From NCBI GenBank assembly GCA_963995505.1, contig OZ023192.1, positions 12,321,001-12,385,000 on the forward strand: a stretch of DNA of 64,000 nt, in the 5' to 3' direction. The notes beneath the pieces were generated by a model, which searched no databases, had not been told where the DNA came from, and was given only the letters and a program-made list of their open reading frames with translations. This document shows positions 9,761 to 20,769 of the stretch, in pieces (positions within the stretch are counted from its first letter, which is position 1; the number at the start of each line of letters is the position of its first letter). Both the position numbers and the translations under genes were made by a program. Source of the stretch: Hypericum androsaemum (taxonomy: Eukaryota; Streptophyta; Magnoliopsida; Malpighiales; Hypericaceae).

Positions 9761-10430
9761 AGGGATGGCAATGAGTATGGTATGATATTGGTAGGACCTT
9801 ACCAATACCCTAATTTTTTAGTTGTACCCATACTTTACTTTCGACCCTACAAATTTTCAATTGTTAGATTCATACACTACTTTCCTGGAGACCCAGGGTC
9901 TACAGGGTCTGACCCTTTAACGTTCGGTATTTTGATAATTTTTAATAAAAAGTTAATTTTTATATAACATTTAAATAAATTCAAGATATCTACTACATTC
10001 CACATCAACATTCAATAGAAAATTGATGAAACATCAAATTTTGTAATTTAATTTCAATAGTACATAGTTTTTCTTTTCAAGTTTGAAGTACATAAACAAT
10101 TCAACAAAAAAATAAAATTTTGGCTTATAGTGATCCATCGTTCACGACATCTTCTAAGCTGGTTGTATAATACCATAATAAATATGTTAAAGTTAACAAT
10201 AAAGTATATTGTACATATTATAATAAGTCTAATTATGGTCTAACCAAGGTCTAATTAGAGTAGGGTCCGACCCACAGGGCCTAACTATGGATTCATACCA
10301 TACCCTAGACTCTGCTTCTAAACATGGACCTATACCTATACCCTATCCTAGACTCGGTCAGAGTCAACATACCCTAGACCTGTAGGGTAAGAGTATGATT
10401 TTACTAATATTTACCCCATGAAAAACAAAA
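9760..10430. mobile_element. Probable hAT-type MITE inserted in a PMEI fragment
   Basis: Begins 'tagggatggcaatgagtatg', a start common to plant hAT-type MITEs, and consists largely of TACCC/GGGTA-rich text with partly inverted halves ('gtaggaccttaccaataccc' against 'agggtagggtccgacc'-like lines). A clean matching right end and TSD were not found. Sister copy B (53008-53370) lacks about 300 bp corresponding to 9821-10128. Confidence 0.45.
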
Positions 10431-10586
10431 ATAAGGGAAAAAAATAATTTCAGATTTTCCTTCAAGAAGAACAATTCAGATATTGGAAAATATATTACTC
10501 TTAATTTAAAATTTGGTGAGTAGAGGTCTATCACTTTTTCGCAAGGTAGAAAATTGACTCTCGGACTTTGGTTTTATTATAGAAAG

Positions 10587-11488
10587 TGTTGGAATTGAAT
10601 GATGGAGTTCAAGCAAAAAAGTTCAGAAGTGAAAAGCTCAAAGTGGGCGACCCAATATGGATTGAGAAAGGGCATTACCACATTGAAAAATGCAATAAAG
10701 TTTACCTTGTTTATAAGGAGGTGCTCCTTGTTAGCTAGGAACTAAGTTGACCACCTGGAAAAGCAACTCGGATATGCTACGAGGATGGTGCTACCGAGCA
10801 CGCGTACTCGCGTGTGCGCATGGCGCATTGGACGCATGTTGTAATGGGCACTTTGTGGCACACGTGCGCATCGTTGCGAGGAGCTTCAAAGTTTTTGCCG
10901 AAGCTCAGAAACCACTCGTACCTGCGCAAGCTGCTCGGACAAAGAGGCACGAAAGGCTGGAACGTCCCGGAGACTTTCAGACGGTAGAAGGGTCACGAGC
11001 GAACCCGAAGGGTGCACATGCGAATCCAGAAACTCCAAGAAGACCGAAGGGTCACGAGCAGTGCCTGGAAGTTCATCTAGAAGCATCTGCTGGCCGAAAG
11101 GGTGCCTCGCCATCCAGAAATGAGTAAGGATCGTGCCTTCTGGAAATTGCCAGGCCACCCTTTGGATTCCAGCCTCCATTGCCTATAAATAGTGCACCCC
11201 CCCCCCCCCCCCCCCCATTTGTATTCACCCCACTACAATTTACTTATACATTCATTAGCAATTGTAGGATCTCTCTCTCTCTCTCTCAGAAAAGTTTCGA
11301 GTATCCAAAAGTTCACCGAGGCTTCGAGAGTCGTTGTGTTACGATCTCGAAGTGCGAAGTCGTTATATCTTGGGGAGGATTGCCGTAGGCCGTAAGCACT
11401 GAATACGGGACAATCTCGTCTTACGAAGAAAGAGTCAAACTCTTGCCTCGACTAAGATCTTAATCAAATACACCACCTCCGACTAACA
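10587..11488 (+). repeat. Copia-type solo LTR-like segment
   Basis: Starts 'tgttggaattgaatgatgga' and ends near 'cgactaaca'. It shares long collinear stretches with the complement of 42465-43434, which sits directly beside a copia polypurine tract and RNase H. It has a TATA box 'cctataaatag' (11181-11191) followed by a 20-base C run, then CT repeats and 'acaatctcgtcttacg'. No internal coding region follows and no TSD was recognised, so solo LTR is the simplest reading. Plus-strand open frames inside it are not genes. Confidence 0.65.
11197..11216 (+). repeat. C20 homopolymer just downstream of the LTR TATA box
   Basis: Twenty consecutive C bases, six bases after the TATA box 'tataaatag'. The sister copy has 23 (54131-54153). 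The minus-strand LTR relative near 42740 has only a short C run, so this tract expanded in the A/B lineage. Confidence 0.9.
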
Positions 11489-12529
11489 ACAAAAAGACAG
11501 AGAACTGAAGAAAAAAAAGATTATGTTCCAATTGGGATGTACGTGTTCTCTCCCTGGTAGAGCTTCTCTCTCTAAACTCTCCCCAGGATGAGGAGGTGGC
11601 CGAAATGCAATGAGAAACTTAGCTTCTCTAACATGGCCCTCTCTCTCTCTCTAATGTTTTCTCCTGGCCCACAAAACTTGATTAATAGATCATCGGCCTC
11701 TTTTTATTGGGAATCAATTTAAGAGTTTTATCATGGTGGATAAAATCGCTCTTGCCGATCTGGACAAGGAGGAGATGCTGAGACTGAAAATCCAACTTGA
11801 TGTTGGTGCTCCCCTTCTCAAAATCTAATTGTCAACCCGAGAATAGAATAGATCATTCTAAGCAATAAATTTAGATAATTTATAATTAAAAAAGTACAAC
11901 AATAACTCAGAAATGAAAAGAAAATGGAGCAGTAGAGAGGTCTAATATCTGTGCATCCGAAGGTTTAAAAAAATATGGGCTGTATTTAACTTTATTTTAG
12001 AAAGGGGTAGATACTCAAGGTTTGAAATAATGTATTAGTAAATTTAGTACTTAATAAATTAGTCCCTAAATTTTGAAAAATCGAACTCATTAATTTCCAA
12101 AACTAGTTTTTTACCCCAACTCTAGTTAAATTGTCACATAAAATTATCAAAATACTCATTACTCACTTTCAAAACATTTTCCATGCTAAAATACCTATAC
12201 TAATAAAACAAAAGCAAGCTAAGCATGGGGGAAAACCCAAGGACGAGATTCTTTGGGATGTGAATAATAGATTAACAAACGACATTTGCATCCAGCCCCG
12301 AGCTGATAGTAATTCTTCCAGAGAAACGAATTAAACCAAACAAATTAACCCAGCACCTCGAAATCGCAGCATCTATTTCGTGTAGTCATTATTCAATTAG
12401 CAAGATTGGGCATTGATTCTTCCTTACTCGTTTAGATCAGCTCATGGACAAGCATAAGCACAAGATATATCCATCCATTCAGATGATTGGAATTCGGAAA
12501 ATCAAATTTAGAATAAAGAAAAAAATAAG
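11489..12529. other. Unassigned non-coding segment, possibly LINE 5' region
   Basis: About 1 kb without a supported gene. A short ATG reading at about 11732 (MVDKIALADLDKEEML) resembles starts of plant LINE ORF1 proteins but stops after about 30 codons. The rest is AT-rich and conserved in copy B (54430-55467) only through duplication. Confidence 0.35.
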
Positions 12530-12868
12530 GGTAAATTACCCCCTAGTCCCTGGTGTTTGGTCATCCTCCACCTCGGGTCCCTGGATTTTCGAAAATAATT
12601 TTTTCGTCCCCGATGTTTGGTTAAACCTCCCCCTGGGGACCCTCGTTGACGTCATCAGCTCTTTTTTTTATTTTTTGTCATGGAAATGACCAAAATACCC
12701 GTAAACAAAAAATAAAAAAATTTACCTTGTTCAACCTTTGACCAAGAACACCAAAAACTAACAAAAAAAAAATCAAACTAACCAAAATTAAGAACATAAC
12801 CAAGAAAGTAAATTTTTGGGTTGATTTTTAGTTTTGGTTAGTTTGATCTTGTTTTTGGTGTTCTTACG
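12530..12868. repeat. Truncated Mutator-like terminus with a long hairpin
   Basis: The text 'ccctagtccctggtgtttgg' to 'gacgtcatcag' is the style of terminal region seen in plant long-TIR elements. It is followed by an inverted repeat, arms 12744-12786 and 12831-12866 (complements around 'aagaacaccaaaaac'), separated by about 45 bp. No opposite terminus was found nearby. Confidence 0.5.
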
Positions 12869-12869
12869 A

Positions 12870-13557
12870 AGTCCGCCACCAGTCCCCAATCGTTCCCTTA
12901 TGACGCCCAAAATCCCCTCCCGACGATCTCTCAGGTGGAGTCCTCTTCGTTCGAGACCCGCGATGGGGGTCCTACCTTTCCCTCGTTGGGCATGGATTCT
13001 TCTCTCGTCCAGACGCTTCAAGTAAGCCTAGCCCCTCTCCTTCAGCTCGTGTTTGGTTCTCCCCACCTGTCCATGGTTACCCTTCTCAGGCGTTGTGCCA
13101 CGGGGACCCAAAGAGGCCGGGCATCAATGAGATAGGTCTTAGCATCACCACGAAGATGACGTCAACCGTCCCTGTCGGTGGTAATAACATTGATGTCCCT
13201 ACCAGCACGGGTTCAACATCATATGCAGACCGAGAATGGGTTTCAGAGAGCGGATGGAAGTGTCATGGTAACTCTATCAAACACACTCTTCAAGGAGATC
13301 AATTGGTTGGCTTGGCTTCTTCTCTTGGCGAGCCTATCCATTTGGATTCGGGAGCGCTTAACTGTTTCAATGGCGCAATTGTTCCCATGCTGGTTGAGAT
13401 TCATTTTACCAAACTTTTACGAGACAAGGTTCTCATGAAGTTGAAGAGTAAGAGTGGTTTTGTTGAGGTAGTGTATGAGAACCCTCCTACTTATTGCATG
13501 ACGCTGGGTCATGAAAGGAAGGATTTTTACACCCCTCTTGTAATAAAGAGTAAGTAA
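12870..13557 (+). pseudogene. DUF4283/zinc-knuckle LINE ORF1-like fragment, N-terminal part
   Basis: The reading at 13093-13557 contains the module typical of plant DUF4283 proteins: LVGLASSLGEPIHLDS, then VEVVYENPPTYCMTLGHERKDF, where a CCHC-type knuckle is expected but the cysteine pattern is degraded. Upstream, a Ser/Pro-rich stretch in other frames shows frameshifts. It is interrupted right after IKSK by a 1.43-kb insertion and resumes at 14986. Such proteins are nucleic-acid-binding ORF1 products of L1-type LINEs. Decay is shared with copy B, hence older than the duplication. Confidence 0.6.
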
Positions 13558-14985
13558 GGGATTGTCGTCCATCAATGACTAAGTTCTAGGCCATAAATAC
13601 GACTCGACCACTAGTTTAGGACCACAACTAATGGATTTGTCAATTCCAAACACGATTTGGTTACTACAACGACTAAACTAGAAGATGATTTAAACAATAA
13701 AAGAAAGAGTGGGCTTGGCACTAATGACACCTAGATAACTAAATGGCCTATGGGGTTTATTAAGTTTGTGTTATGGTCTGGGTGTTTCTAAAGTAACTAA
13801 TCAATGCTTTCACCATTAATTAGTCTAAATTGATCATTAATTAAGCTTAGTTAAACTAACCATGTTCCCGTGACTAATTAGTCACCTAATCTAACTAATT
13901 ATTAATTACAACCATCACCCTTTTGACAACTAACCACCTAATGAGATCCCTCATCAAAAGGCAACTAATTAACTAGTTAAATAGTCTATTAATTCTAACC
14001 CCTCCCGGTAATTTACATTAATTACGTTCATAATCAATGTGATCAAGCAAGATTAAGCATTAAACTCAATAACTAGTTCACAAACCTTAGCATTTTAACC
14101 CCACTAAACCATAGGCTAAATAGATGACATCAAGGCACCAAACCCACTAATCAACTACTCACACATATCAACTACACAACTAAACACATCCGTAAACCAA
14201 GAACATAAAAGAGAGGGTTGAAGAAAGCTCAAGATGATCTTCAAAGCTTCCAAAAGTTCTCATTCAAATTCTCTACAAGCTCCAATAATGGTGACCCAAG
14301 TTCTCTTCCAAAGAGAAAAGTGAGTGGAGTGGGTGAGTGAGTTTAGAAAAATATCTAAGTTCTAAGAGTTGGTTTCCAAGGAAAGCCGAGGAGGCTATTT
14401 ATACAAAAATTTCCAACTCAAATTAACTAAACTTATTCCTAAAGTTCCAGCCAAGTAAAGCCATGGACAATCCCGAAATGGGCCCAAAATGGTTCATAAA
14501 TTCTGGCCCATCTCGGCTAGGCAAGTTCTCAGATTTGAAGCTTAACTTTGGATGCATTTTTCACTCTTTTAAACTCCAAATTGGAAGAAGATCATTAGAG
14601 ACAAAGTTTTAGCCACGGATGTCTTCTTTCCTGAACTGCCTCACTCGTCTCCATTGAACTTTGTATCCAAAAGTTATCTTCAATTAAGTCACTCGAGGTC
14701 AGTCTTGCCTAATGTCATCGAGGTCCCAATATTGCACCACTCTTCACGGCTGATCCAATCGCCTTTGACATGATCCAAGGTGCACCAATATCCTCCTCAC
14801 ATGGTCCACAAAGTCTCCAAGAAAGAAACACGAATGAAACGTAATGAAAATCACAAGAACTACACTAAAATATTCAAAGCACGATAAATAACACTACATC
14901 AATACATAACAAACAAAAACACTAGAAACAATGGAAAATCAACACTAAAATATACATAGATGATCGAGTGTTTCCACACTCATCA
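13558..14985 (-). mobile_element. LTR-like insertion splitting the ORF1 fragment
   Basis: Read on the minus strand it begins 'tgatgagtgtggaaacactc', ends near the 'gattgtcgtcc' border and has no coding region. A 'gaggctatttatacaa' block near 14390 (its complement is TATA-like) and several AT-rich tracts are consistent with an LTR. Removing it rejoins the DUF4283 reading (IKSK to GHDESTC). No clean TSD was found; solo LTR is inferred. Copy B carries it too (56496-57885), so it predates the duplication. Confidence 0.5.
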
Positions 14986-16274
14986 GGTCACGATGAGTCT
15001 ACTTGCCGTAAGCTCCACCCTCGTGAGGAGGTTATTACGAAAAGGCAAGAGATTGTGAGGGGCAAACAGGTGGTGCATGGGGCGGACCCTCATCAATCTT
15101 AACAATTCTGGCAACAGGTAATCTCAGATCCTGCTCGAACCAAAGAGGTGTCGGCTAGTTCAGTTGAGATAGTGCTAGCCCCTGTTTCTAATGATTTTTT
15201 CGTGTTACAAGATGATGCATTGGGGATTGAGGAGCCTTTCTGTATTCACGATATCATTTCTGGTGCTTTTGTTGGGGTGGTTTCGTGTGAAAGGGTGCAT
15301 GAGCTTGTCACTACTTGCACAGTAGGCAATGAGTTGGCTCATGTTAGTTCCTGGTCTCCTACTTGTGATGAGGTTGAGGTGAGTGCTTCTCTTGCCCTTG
15401 TCATGGAAAATTTTGCATCTCAGGAGGTGCAATTTGGAAACTCCTTTGCTTTGGACTTGGTTTCGGGAATGGGGCATATGGAACATGTAGCTGATGGCGC
15501 TCTTGCTTTAATTACGTGATCGAAAGATGTGCAAGATTTAGATGATGCACTTCATAAGGAAGCGAACTTCATTTATGACTCGTGCTACTTATTTCAGGAG
15601 TTGGATGTCGAGAGCACGCCTGAGCGTGGTGCACAAATTGAGGACATTTCGGATGCCACATCGAGTTGTCACAGTACCGTTGACCCCGGTCTCTCAAACA
15701 GATGATACAGGTCTGCAAGCTTACTCGACACAAGAGGCAAGTGCTAGCTTGATGTCGAGCAAGAAAAGTGTGAACAAGAAGAATACAAAAATAGCCAAGA
15801 ACTTGTTATTGAGTTTGCCGCTTTGGATCTGGCAAAGGTTGAAGCTCAGAAGGCCACCTACATTACTGTAGACGGGGTTTTGCTTTCACGGGCGTTAGTT
15901 GTTAAGGGATCTAAGGGCAAGTGTTTGAAGAAGGGGTTCCTTGGCAAGGAACTCCAATTTTATAGGGTCCATCATCGTCTATTTTGGGTCGTGCTTCAGC
16001 CTTGCCTTCTACAAAACCCTTGCCTATCCCGGGTCAAGAAAGTTCTGGGGTCATTGCTTTTTCAGACTCTGAAGATCTTGGGGCTTCATTGAAGTTCATG
16101 GGATCTGCGGTGAAGATGGCAGGGGGTTCCTAGGCAGATGAGGCAGATTTGAGATCAAATTTGGATGATTTAGACCCGCTGGCCAGAAACACCCACTATC
16201 AGGCGAGAAAGAGGTTGGGAATTACCTACACTGGTGAAGATATCTGCTGGTCGGAGTATGAGGTGGACTTTTGA
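14986..16274 (+). pseudogene. LINE ORF1-like fragment, C-terminal part
   Basis: Continues the ORF1-like reading after the insertion. Frames at 15148-15519, 15542-15871 and about 16025-16274 follow one another with shifts, and the last encodes a stretch ending in ICWSEYEVDF before a stop. Composition (Ser/Val/Ala/Glu-rich, no further domain) suits the variable tail of plant LINE ORF1 proteins. One in-frame TAG within 'GGS*ADEADL' is present here but is Trp in copy B (near 59022), so B preserves an older state. No product expected. Confidence 0.5.
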
Positions 16275-16500
16275 GATGTCCCGATTATTTTATATCATCC
16301 TTGACTACCCTACTTGTGAGTTGCTTGGATGAGTCACTAGATATGGCAGCAGGTGTTGATCGTCCGTTAAGGCCTTGGCTCTATTTAGTCTTCTTTCTTT
16401 TTTCTCCCCTCTCTCACCACCTTTCTGTAACTTTTTTTTTATTTGGTAATATAGTTTCATATTTAGATTTAAAAAAATTAGATTACTGCCTAAAACCTAA
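16275..16500 (+). mobile_element. LINE 3'-end remnant
   Basis: T-rich 'ttctttcttttttctcccc' followed by 'tttggtaatatagtttcat' resembles the 3' tail region of plant L1-type elements. It lies directly after the ORF1-like reading, implying that ORF2 has been lost. No gene. Confidence 0.4.
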
Positions 16501-16632
16501 GAAACATCTAAAAGCACCAGAGGTAACCGAATGTAAAAGAAGCTCAGCCAAAACCAACCTTCAACGGCATACCGAAACCAACCAGGGATTCATCACACCT
16601 CGAACATGGCATGCTTCACGCATAGAGCAAAG

Positions 16633-16800
16633 TTAAGGAGGATCAAATGCCCAATTTTGATCTTGACCACAAGCCGCGTCCTTGATAGTTTGGAGAATTG
16701 AAGAAGCATCTTCGTCCCATGACATACCCGTGGCAATCGCGAGCCACCACACCTCGGCTGTAAGCTTTTCGTGAACAGAAACATCCTTCTTGGACACCAT
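16633..16800 (-). pseudogene. LINE ORF1 C-terminal fragment, opposite orientation
   Basis: The minus-strand reading ends EVWWLAIATGMSWDEDASSI..IKDAACGQ, which parallels the tail of the ORF1 encoded by the LINE at 29174-34331 (AVWNMFLSLGIEWDGKASTI..IKQAAKG). The fragment lacks everything upstream. Preserved in copy B at 59524-59691. Confidence 0.5.
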
Positions 16801-16941
16801 ATCTAGCAAATTAAAGATTGATTTAAACGATTTTAGAAACAAGAGCCAAAAAAGGGAAACCGAAAAGAAAAAGTAGAAGGGAAAGAAGAATAAATTAAGC
16901 GTCACAGGGCAGAGTAATGGAGGGCCAAAACAGAGAGTCAA

Positions 16942-17285
16942 AACAAAAAAGAGTTACAGAACAGCACAAGAAGACGACGACTACTAACAATTGGGAGTTC
17001 CGTATAGAGTTGAGGTGTTTTAGGATGGTAAACGGTTTTAAAGTGAGTAAAGAATATTTTGATAATTTATGTGGTAATTTAACTTGAATTAGAGGTAAAT
17101 TTTGGTTTTGTGGACTATTGTGCTCGTTTTTTTCAAATTCAGAAACTAATTTTTCAAGGACTGAATTTATTAAATACTTTATTTCAAATCTTAGGACTTG
17201 TGAGTATTTACCCTTTTTAAAAATTAATTCTGTAACACTTGATTTAAAAAATTAAATTCATGCAATCAATCTTGAAGGTTACGAA
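16942..17285. other. AT-rich end of copy A, no gene
   Basis: Nothing supported. Contains the last stretch shared with copy B ('cttgaaggttacgaatttt'). Confidence 0.6.
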
Positions 17286-18500
17286 TTTTTTTGAGAGGAA
17301 GAGGACTTTAATACCTTCATATGGCTCCATGAGAAGGCAATGAAGAGGTAGTCGAAAAGAGGAGAGGAGAGGAGAGGTGAAGGGGAGAGAGAGAGAGAGA
17401 GAGATTTCATGGACTACTTAATTCTTTATAACAACACATGGACGCGATTTGGATGCCACGTGGATGTAGATGTGTCACATGTAAAAAAAATTGGTTTCAT
17501 GGTTCTAATTGTCCTATTTTTTAAAGTACAGTGTGCTGTTTAGACCAATTAAAAGTAGGAGGTGATAATTGACTTTTTGTACAAATAAAGAGAGTTAAAT
17601 AAACTTTATTCCAATTTTGATTTTATTTCCCGGGAGGCTTCCATGTATTATTACCCACTCTCCACCCGAATTTATGCTTCTACTGTTAAAGGACGATACT
17701 GGTGTGGGGAGTTGACTATTTTTTTTTAATTATCAAGGTTTTCAAAACCGACCCGGAGAGTGACTCGCTCCGCTCTCCGGGTTGTGGATCGACCCGCCCA
17801 ACCGATCTGACTGTAAGTTTTTATATTTAATTATATATATTATATGAGGTAACCAAAGTTCTTAAAAATGATCCGGAGAGTGACTCATTTTTCTCTCCGG
17901 GTCATGGTCCGACCTATCCAACCGGTTGAATCACTGGTCAGACTGATAAATTTTTTACATTATATTGCTCAGGGTAGCTCACGTGGTGGCCTTCCCCTTT
18001 CTTGGTCTTTTCACTTTATGTATGAATTACAGCGTATCACCTAGGGATTTATTTTTTAGGTTATTTATATAGACGGTCAACTAATAACATGATTAAAAGA
18101 AATATTCAAAATAAAATAACTTTGAAGAAGCCTAACAAAAATCATAATAAATTCTACTAGAGATAAAATTTAGCTGGGATTTAAATTTTTTGCACACCAA
18201 TCCACGTACAATCTGTGTGAAAAATTTATTCAAAATCCTAAATTATTTTACCTTTATTTGAGACAGAGTAAGTTTTTATCTAAATAGTTGCAATTAAATG
18301 AGTAATATCTAATCAACCTCTAAAATATATTCTTTACAATTAAAAGAGTAATCAATATTGTACTAACTAGGCCTAAATATTATTCATCTTAAAGCATAAC
18401 AAACTAGATATATATTTCTTTTTTTTTGGAAAGATATCTTTTATAAAATTTATGTGTGCAAATTTATCAACATTTCATATTAGGAGATTTATATATAGGT
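17286..18500. repeat. Unit C upstream backbone with two small hairpins
   Basis: Starts abruptly with sequence paralogous to 5890-5966 joined to 7231 onward, i.e. the unit without the nested Mutator-like element (single 'gtcgaaaag' at 17351-17359). At 17752-17781 and 17873-17900 two related segments form hairpins 'cccggagag'/'ctctccggg' and 'ccggagag'/'ctctccgg'. No gene. Confidence 0.6.
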
Positions 18501-18506
18501 AATTGC

Positions 18507-18954
18507 TTATGTTTTATATAAAAGTGTAAGGCTAATACATAGGTCAACCTTCCAAAACAAGCATTTGGTTATGTAATTGCTTCTTTTGGAAGTGCAATCA
18601 CATTTCCAAACAATTGAAAGTGTATTCCATATTATGTTTTATATAAAAGTGTAAGGCTAATACATAGGTCAACCTTCCAAAACAAGCTTTTGGTTATGTA
18701 ATTGATTGTTTTGGAAGTGCAATCACATTTCCAAACAATTGAAATTGTATTCCATATTATGTTTTATATAAAAGTGTAAGGCTAATACATAGGTCAACCT
18801 TCCAAAATAACCTATATATTAGTCTTACACTTTTATATAAAATATAATATGGAATACAATTTCAATTGTTTGGAAATGTGATTGCACTTCCAAAACAAGC
18901 ATTTGATTATGTAATTGCTTGCTTTGGAAGTGCAAACACATTTCCAAATGATTG
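18507..18954 (+). promoter_or_regulatory. Amplified promoter repeats and long palindrome upstream of the third PMEI unit
   Basis: Three tandem copies with exact 125-bp spacing begin 'ttatgttttatataaaagtg' at 18507, 18632 and 18757, each carrying a TATA-like box and 'aggtcaaccttccaaaa'. The third is truncated and meets an inverted copy (18809-18892), making a palindrome with arms of about 84 bp (18713-18799 and 18809-18892) and a ~10-bp centre. The gene's own TATA 'taatataaaag' follows at 18955. Confidence 0.75.
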
Positions 18955-19057
18955 TAATATAAAAGTGCAAGGCCGTTGGCTATCAACTTGTGGAAAACGA
19001 AAACATCATCTCTTAGAAAATAAGGAGACTAGAAATAAATCACACCCAAAAGCAACA

Positions 19058-19404
19058 ATGATGCCTTCAATTGTCAACCTTTGTGCATTGTTTGTACTTT
19101 TATTGGTGTCCTTGATCACACCATCTTGGGCTATATTCTAAGACGATGTAAATGCAGTTTGTTCTAATTTTGTAATACGAAATTTGGAATTCTGTTTTTC
19201 TTATTTCAAAAAAATCCTCGGCGTATTTATTACTAGCTCATCAATCATCATCAAGACAACTACCATTACAACCATCATTAAAGCTAAACAAACTTACCAA
19301 CAGATTGCGACATTTATAAATAAAAAACCAACTTATTACCCGTATATTGTCTTGTCAATATGCGAGACCCACTATGAGAGTGTAACCAAAAAATTGCGGG
19401 ACAG
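19058..19404 (+). pseudogene. PMEI-like pseudogene (unit C), 5' part
   Basis: The ATG and leader match the intact gene, but a TAA at 19139-19141 stops it after 27 codons (AIF*). Downstream the frame is otherwise good: VCSNF..EFCFSYF keeps the first cysteine pair, and the block corresponding to CETCYESV reads CETHYESV, losing one cysteine. The coding region is cut at 19404 by the LTR element (TSD aaaag) and continues at 24802. A small deletion removes the residues equivalent to GEFVAG before the insertion point. Confidence 0.85.
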
Positions 19405-19409
19405 AAAAG

Positions 19410-20713
19410 TGATGTGTGTCTAAAACACGCATTAAAGCATAGGATTACGAGTTATTTTCGTATGTTTGTTTTTAGTTTAGTATCGTTTTAGTAAATATTT
19501 GAGATTTGGATGACTAATGGATTCTTTGTGCTAAATTGTAGGAAAAGGAGGCAAATTTGGAAAGAATTATACTTGGAGAAGAAGTCTGGCAGGGACAGCT
19601 GACTTGGAAAGGCATTTCGGTCGACTTTGGAGCCGAATCAGAGGATGCGTATTTGCAGAAAATTGAAGATATTTCTTTCCTCTTTCCGTTCATATAAAGA
19701 ACGCCTAAATCGGAGATTGAAAAAGGAAGTTACGACCAAAACACTGAAGGCTGTTCTGGCAGATTTTATTGACGAATATTCGGTACAATATTGGAAATTC
19801 GGTTTCTGCATCGCGGAGGACTCTTGAAATGACCCATTAGGTTTTTACACTTAGGAGGACTTATATATAACCCTCTAGACTTATTTTAAGAGAATTTTTT
19901 TGATTCCAGAGAACATAACCTATTTTACTTTGTCTTTGTCGCGACTATGGGGAACTAAACCTCTAGGTAGATTTGAGGGAGGAGACCCAAGTATTTGGTT
20001 GTGAGGATCAGGTTTTATTAATCTATCTCAGTAGTATTTACTTATTTCCTTGTGCTTATTATTGTTCTTGAATGGTTTGCGTTTGTGAATTTATTCTTGA
20101 ACATATTTACCTTTGATTCTTGATTAGCGGTTGCAGTTAGGAATTGAACCTAGGAGCAAGGTTAATTCAGCGAGGAACGGTCGTTACCAAACTAATTAAC
20201 TAGGAATAAGTAAGGCTAGTTTGTAGATACCAAGGTTTTGAGTATAATCGCTAGGAGTAGGAACATCTATTCTTAATGCTATTATCTTATAGAATAGAAA
20301 TCGGTCGATATTCTGTCTATTAAGTGATAAACAACTAGTTAGGCGGTCGTTTGGCTAGTTGATTGTTGTATGTTTGTGGTCTCTTTGCGGTTGCGGGAGA
20401 TTTACACCTACTTGCTACATGTGTTAGATTATATTTTGTGATCCAGTGATCAACCAACCTATCGTGGTACTCCGATCTCGTATCTGCCACTTTTCTCTCA
20501 TTGATTTTTACTCTTACTTCTCTCTTCTGCATTTTGTTGATTTCGTTTGATCTACAAATCTCTCAAAAACCCCCCATTTTACTTTCGTTTAAATAGTTAG
20601 ATTAATTGAGTATTTGTTCCTCCTTGGATCTGACTCGATATTTCTGCTTTCTTACTACAAATTAGTGAGCCGTGAATATCGGTTTATTTTGAGGGGCCTC
20701 GACACGCTCGTCA
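19410..20713 (+). repeat. 5' LTR of the plus-strand LTR element
   Basis: 1304 bp, TGATGTGTGTC...CTCGTCA. Short open frames inside (for example 19627-19827) repeat in the 3' LTR and are not genes. Confidence 0.92.
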
Positions 20714-20718
20714 AAATT

Positions 20719-20736
20719 TGGCGCCGTTGTCGGGGA
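20719..20736 (+). promoter_or_regulatory. tRNA-Asp-type primer binding site
   Basis: TGGCGCCGTTGTCGGGGA, five bases after the LTR end. It complements the acceptor/T-stem 3' end of plant tRNA-Asp(GUC) with a single mismatch. The minus-strand relative at 41095-41114 has TGACACCGTTGCCGGGGAGG. Confidence 0.8.
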
Positions 20737-20769
20737 GGTAAACGTAATATTTGATTGATCTAACCTATT

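Larger units (their letters stand above)
1..17285. repeat. Segmental duplication, copy A
   Basis: Collinear with 44161-60177: position 1 aligns to 44161 with the same text apart from scattered substitutions, and similarity stops near 17285 (partner 60177). The copy starts left of the window. Copy-specific changes seen by eye: a 1.5-kb hAT insertion at 3653-5160 only here; about 0.85 kb missing near 2660 that copy B has at about 46490-47340; about 85 bp missing at 3046; about 350 bp of copia RT kept here and deleted in B; about 50 bp at 13635-13690 absent from B. The high similarity, including in non-coding DNA, points to a recent duplication. Exact identity was not computed. Confidence 0.93.

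Noticed and set aside
10747..11179. ORFs of 126 and 97 codons on both strands (also 53684-54115)
   Set aside because: They lie inside a copia LTR-like segment, are repetitive in composition, and show no domain.
10587..11488. Exact TSD for the copia LTR-like segment
   Set aside because: Candidate flanks 'gaaag' and 'acaaa' do not match; borders left approximate.
19627..19827. 66-codon ORF (related at 23697-23921)
   Set aside because: Located in the LTRs; reading frame differs between the two LTRs.
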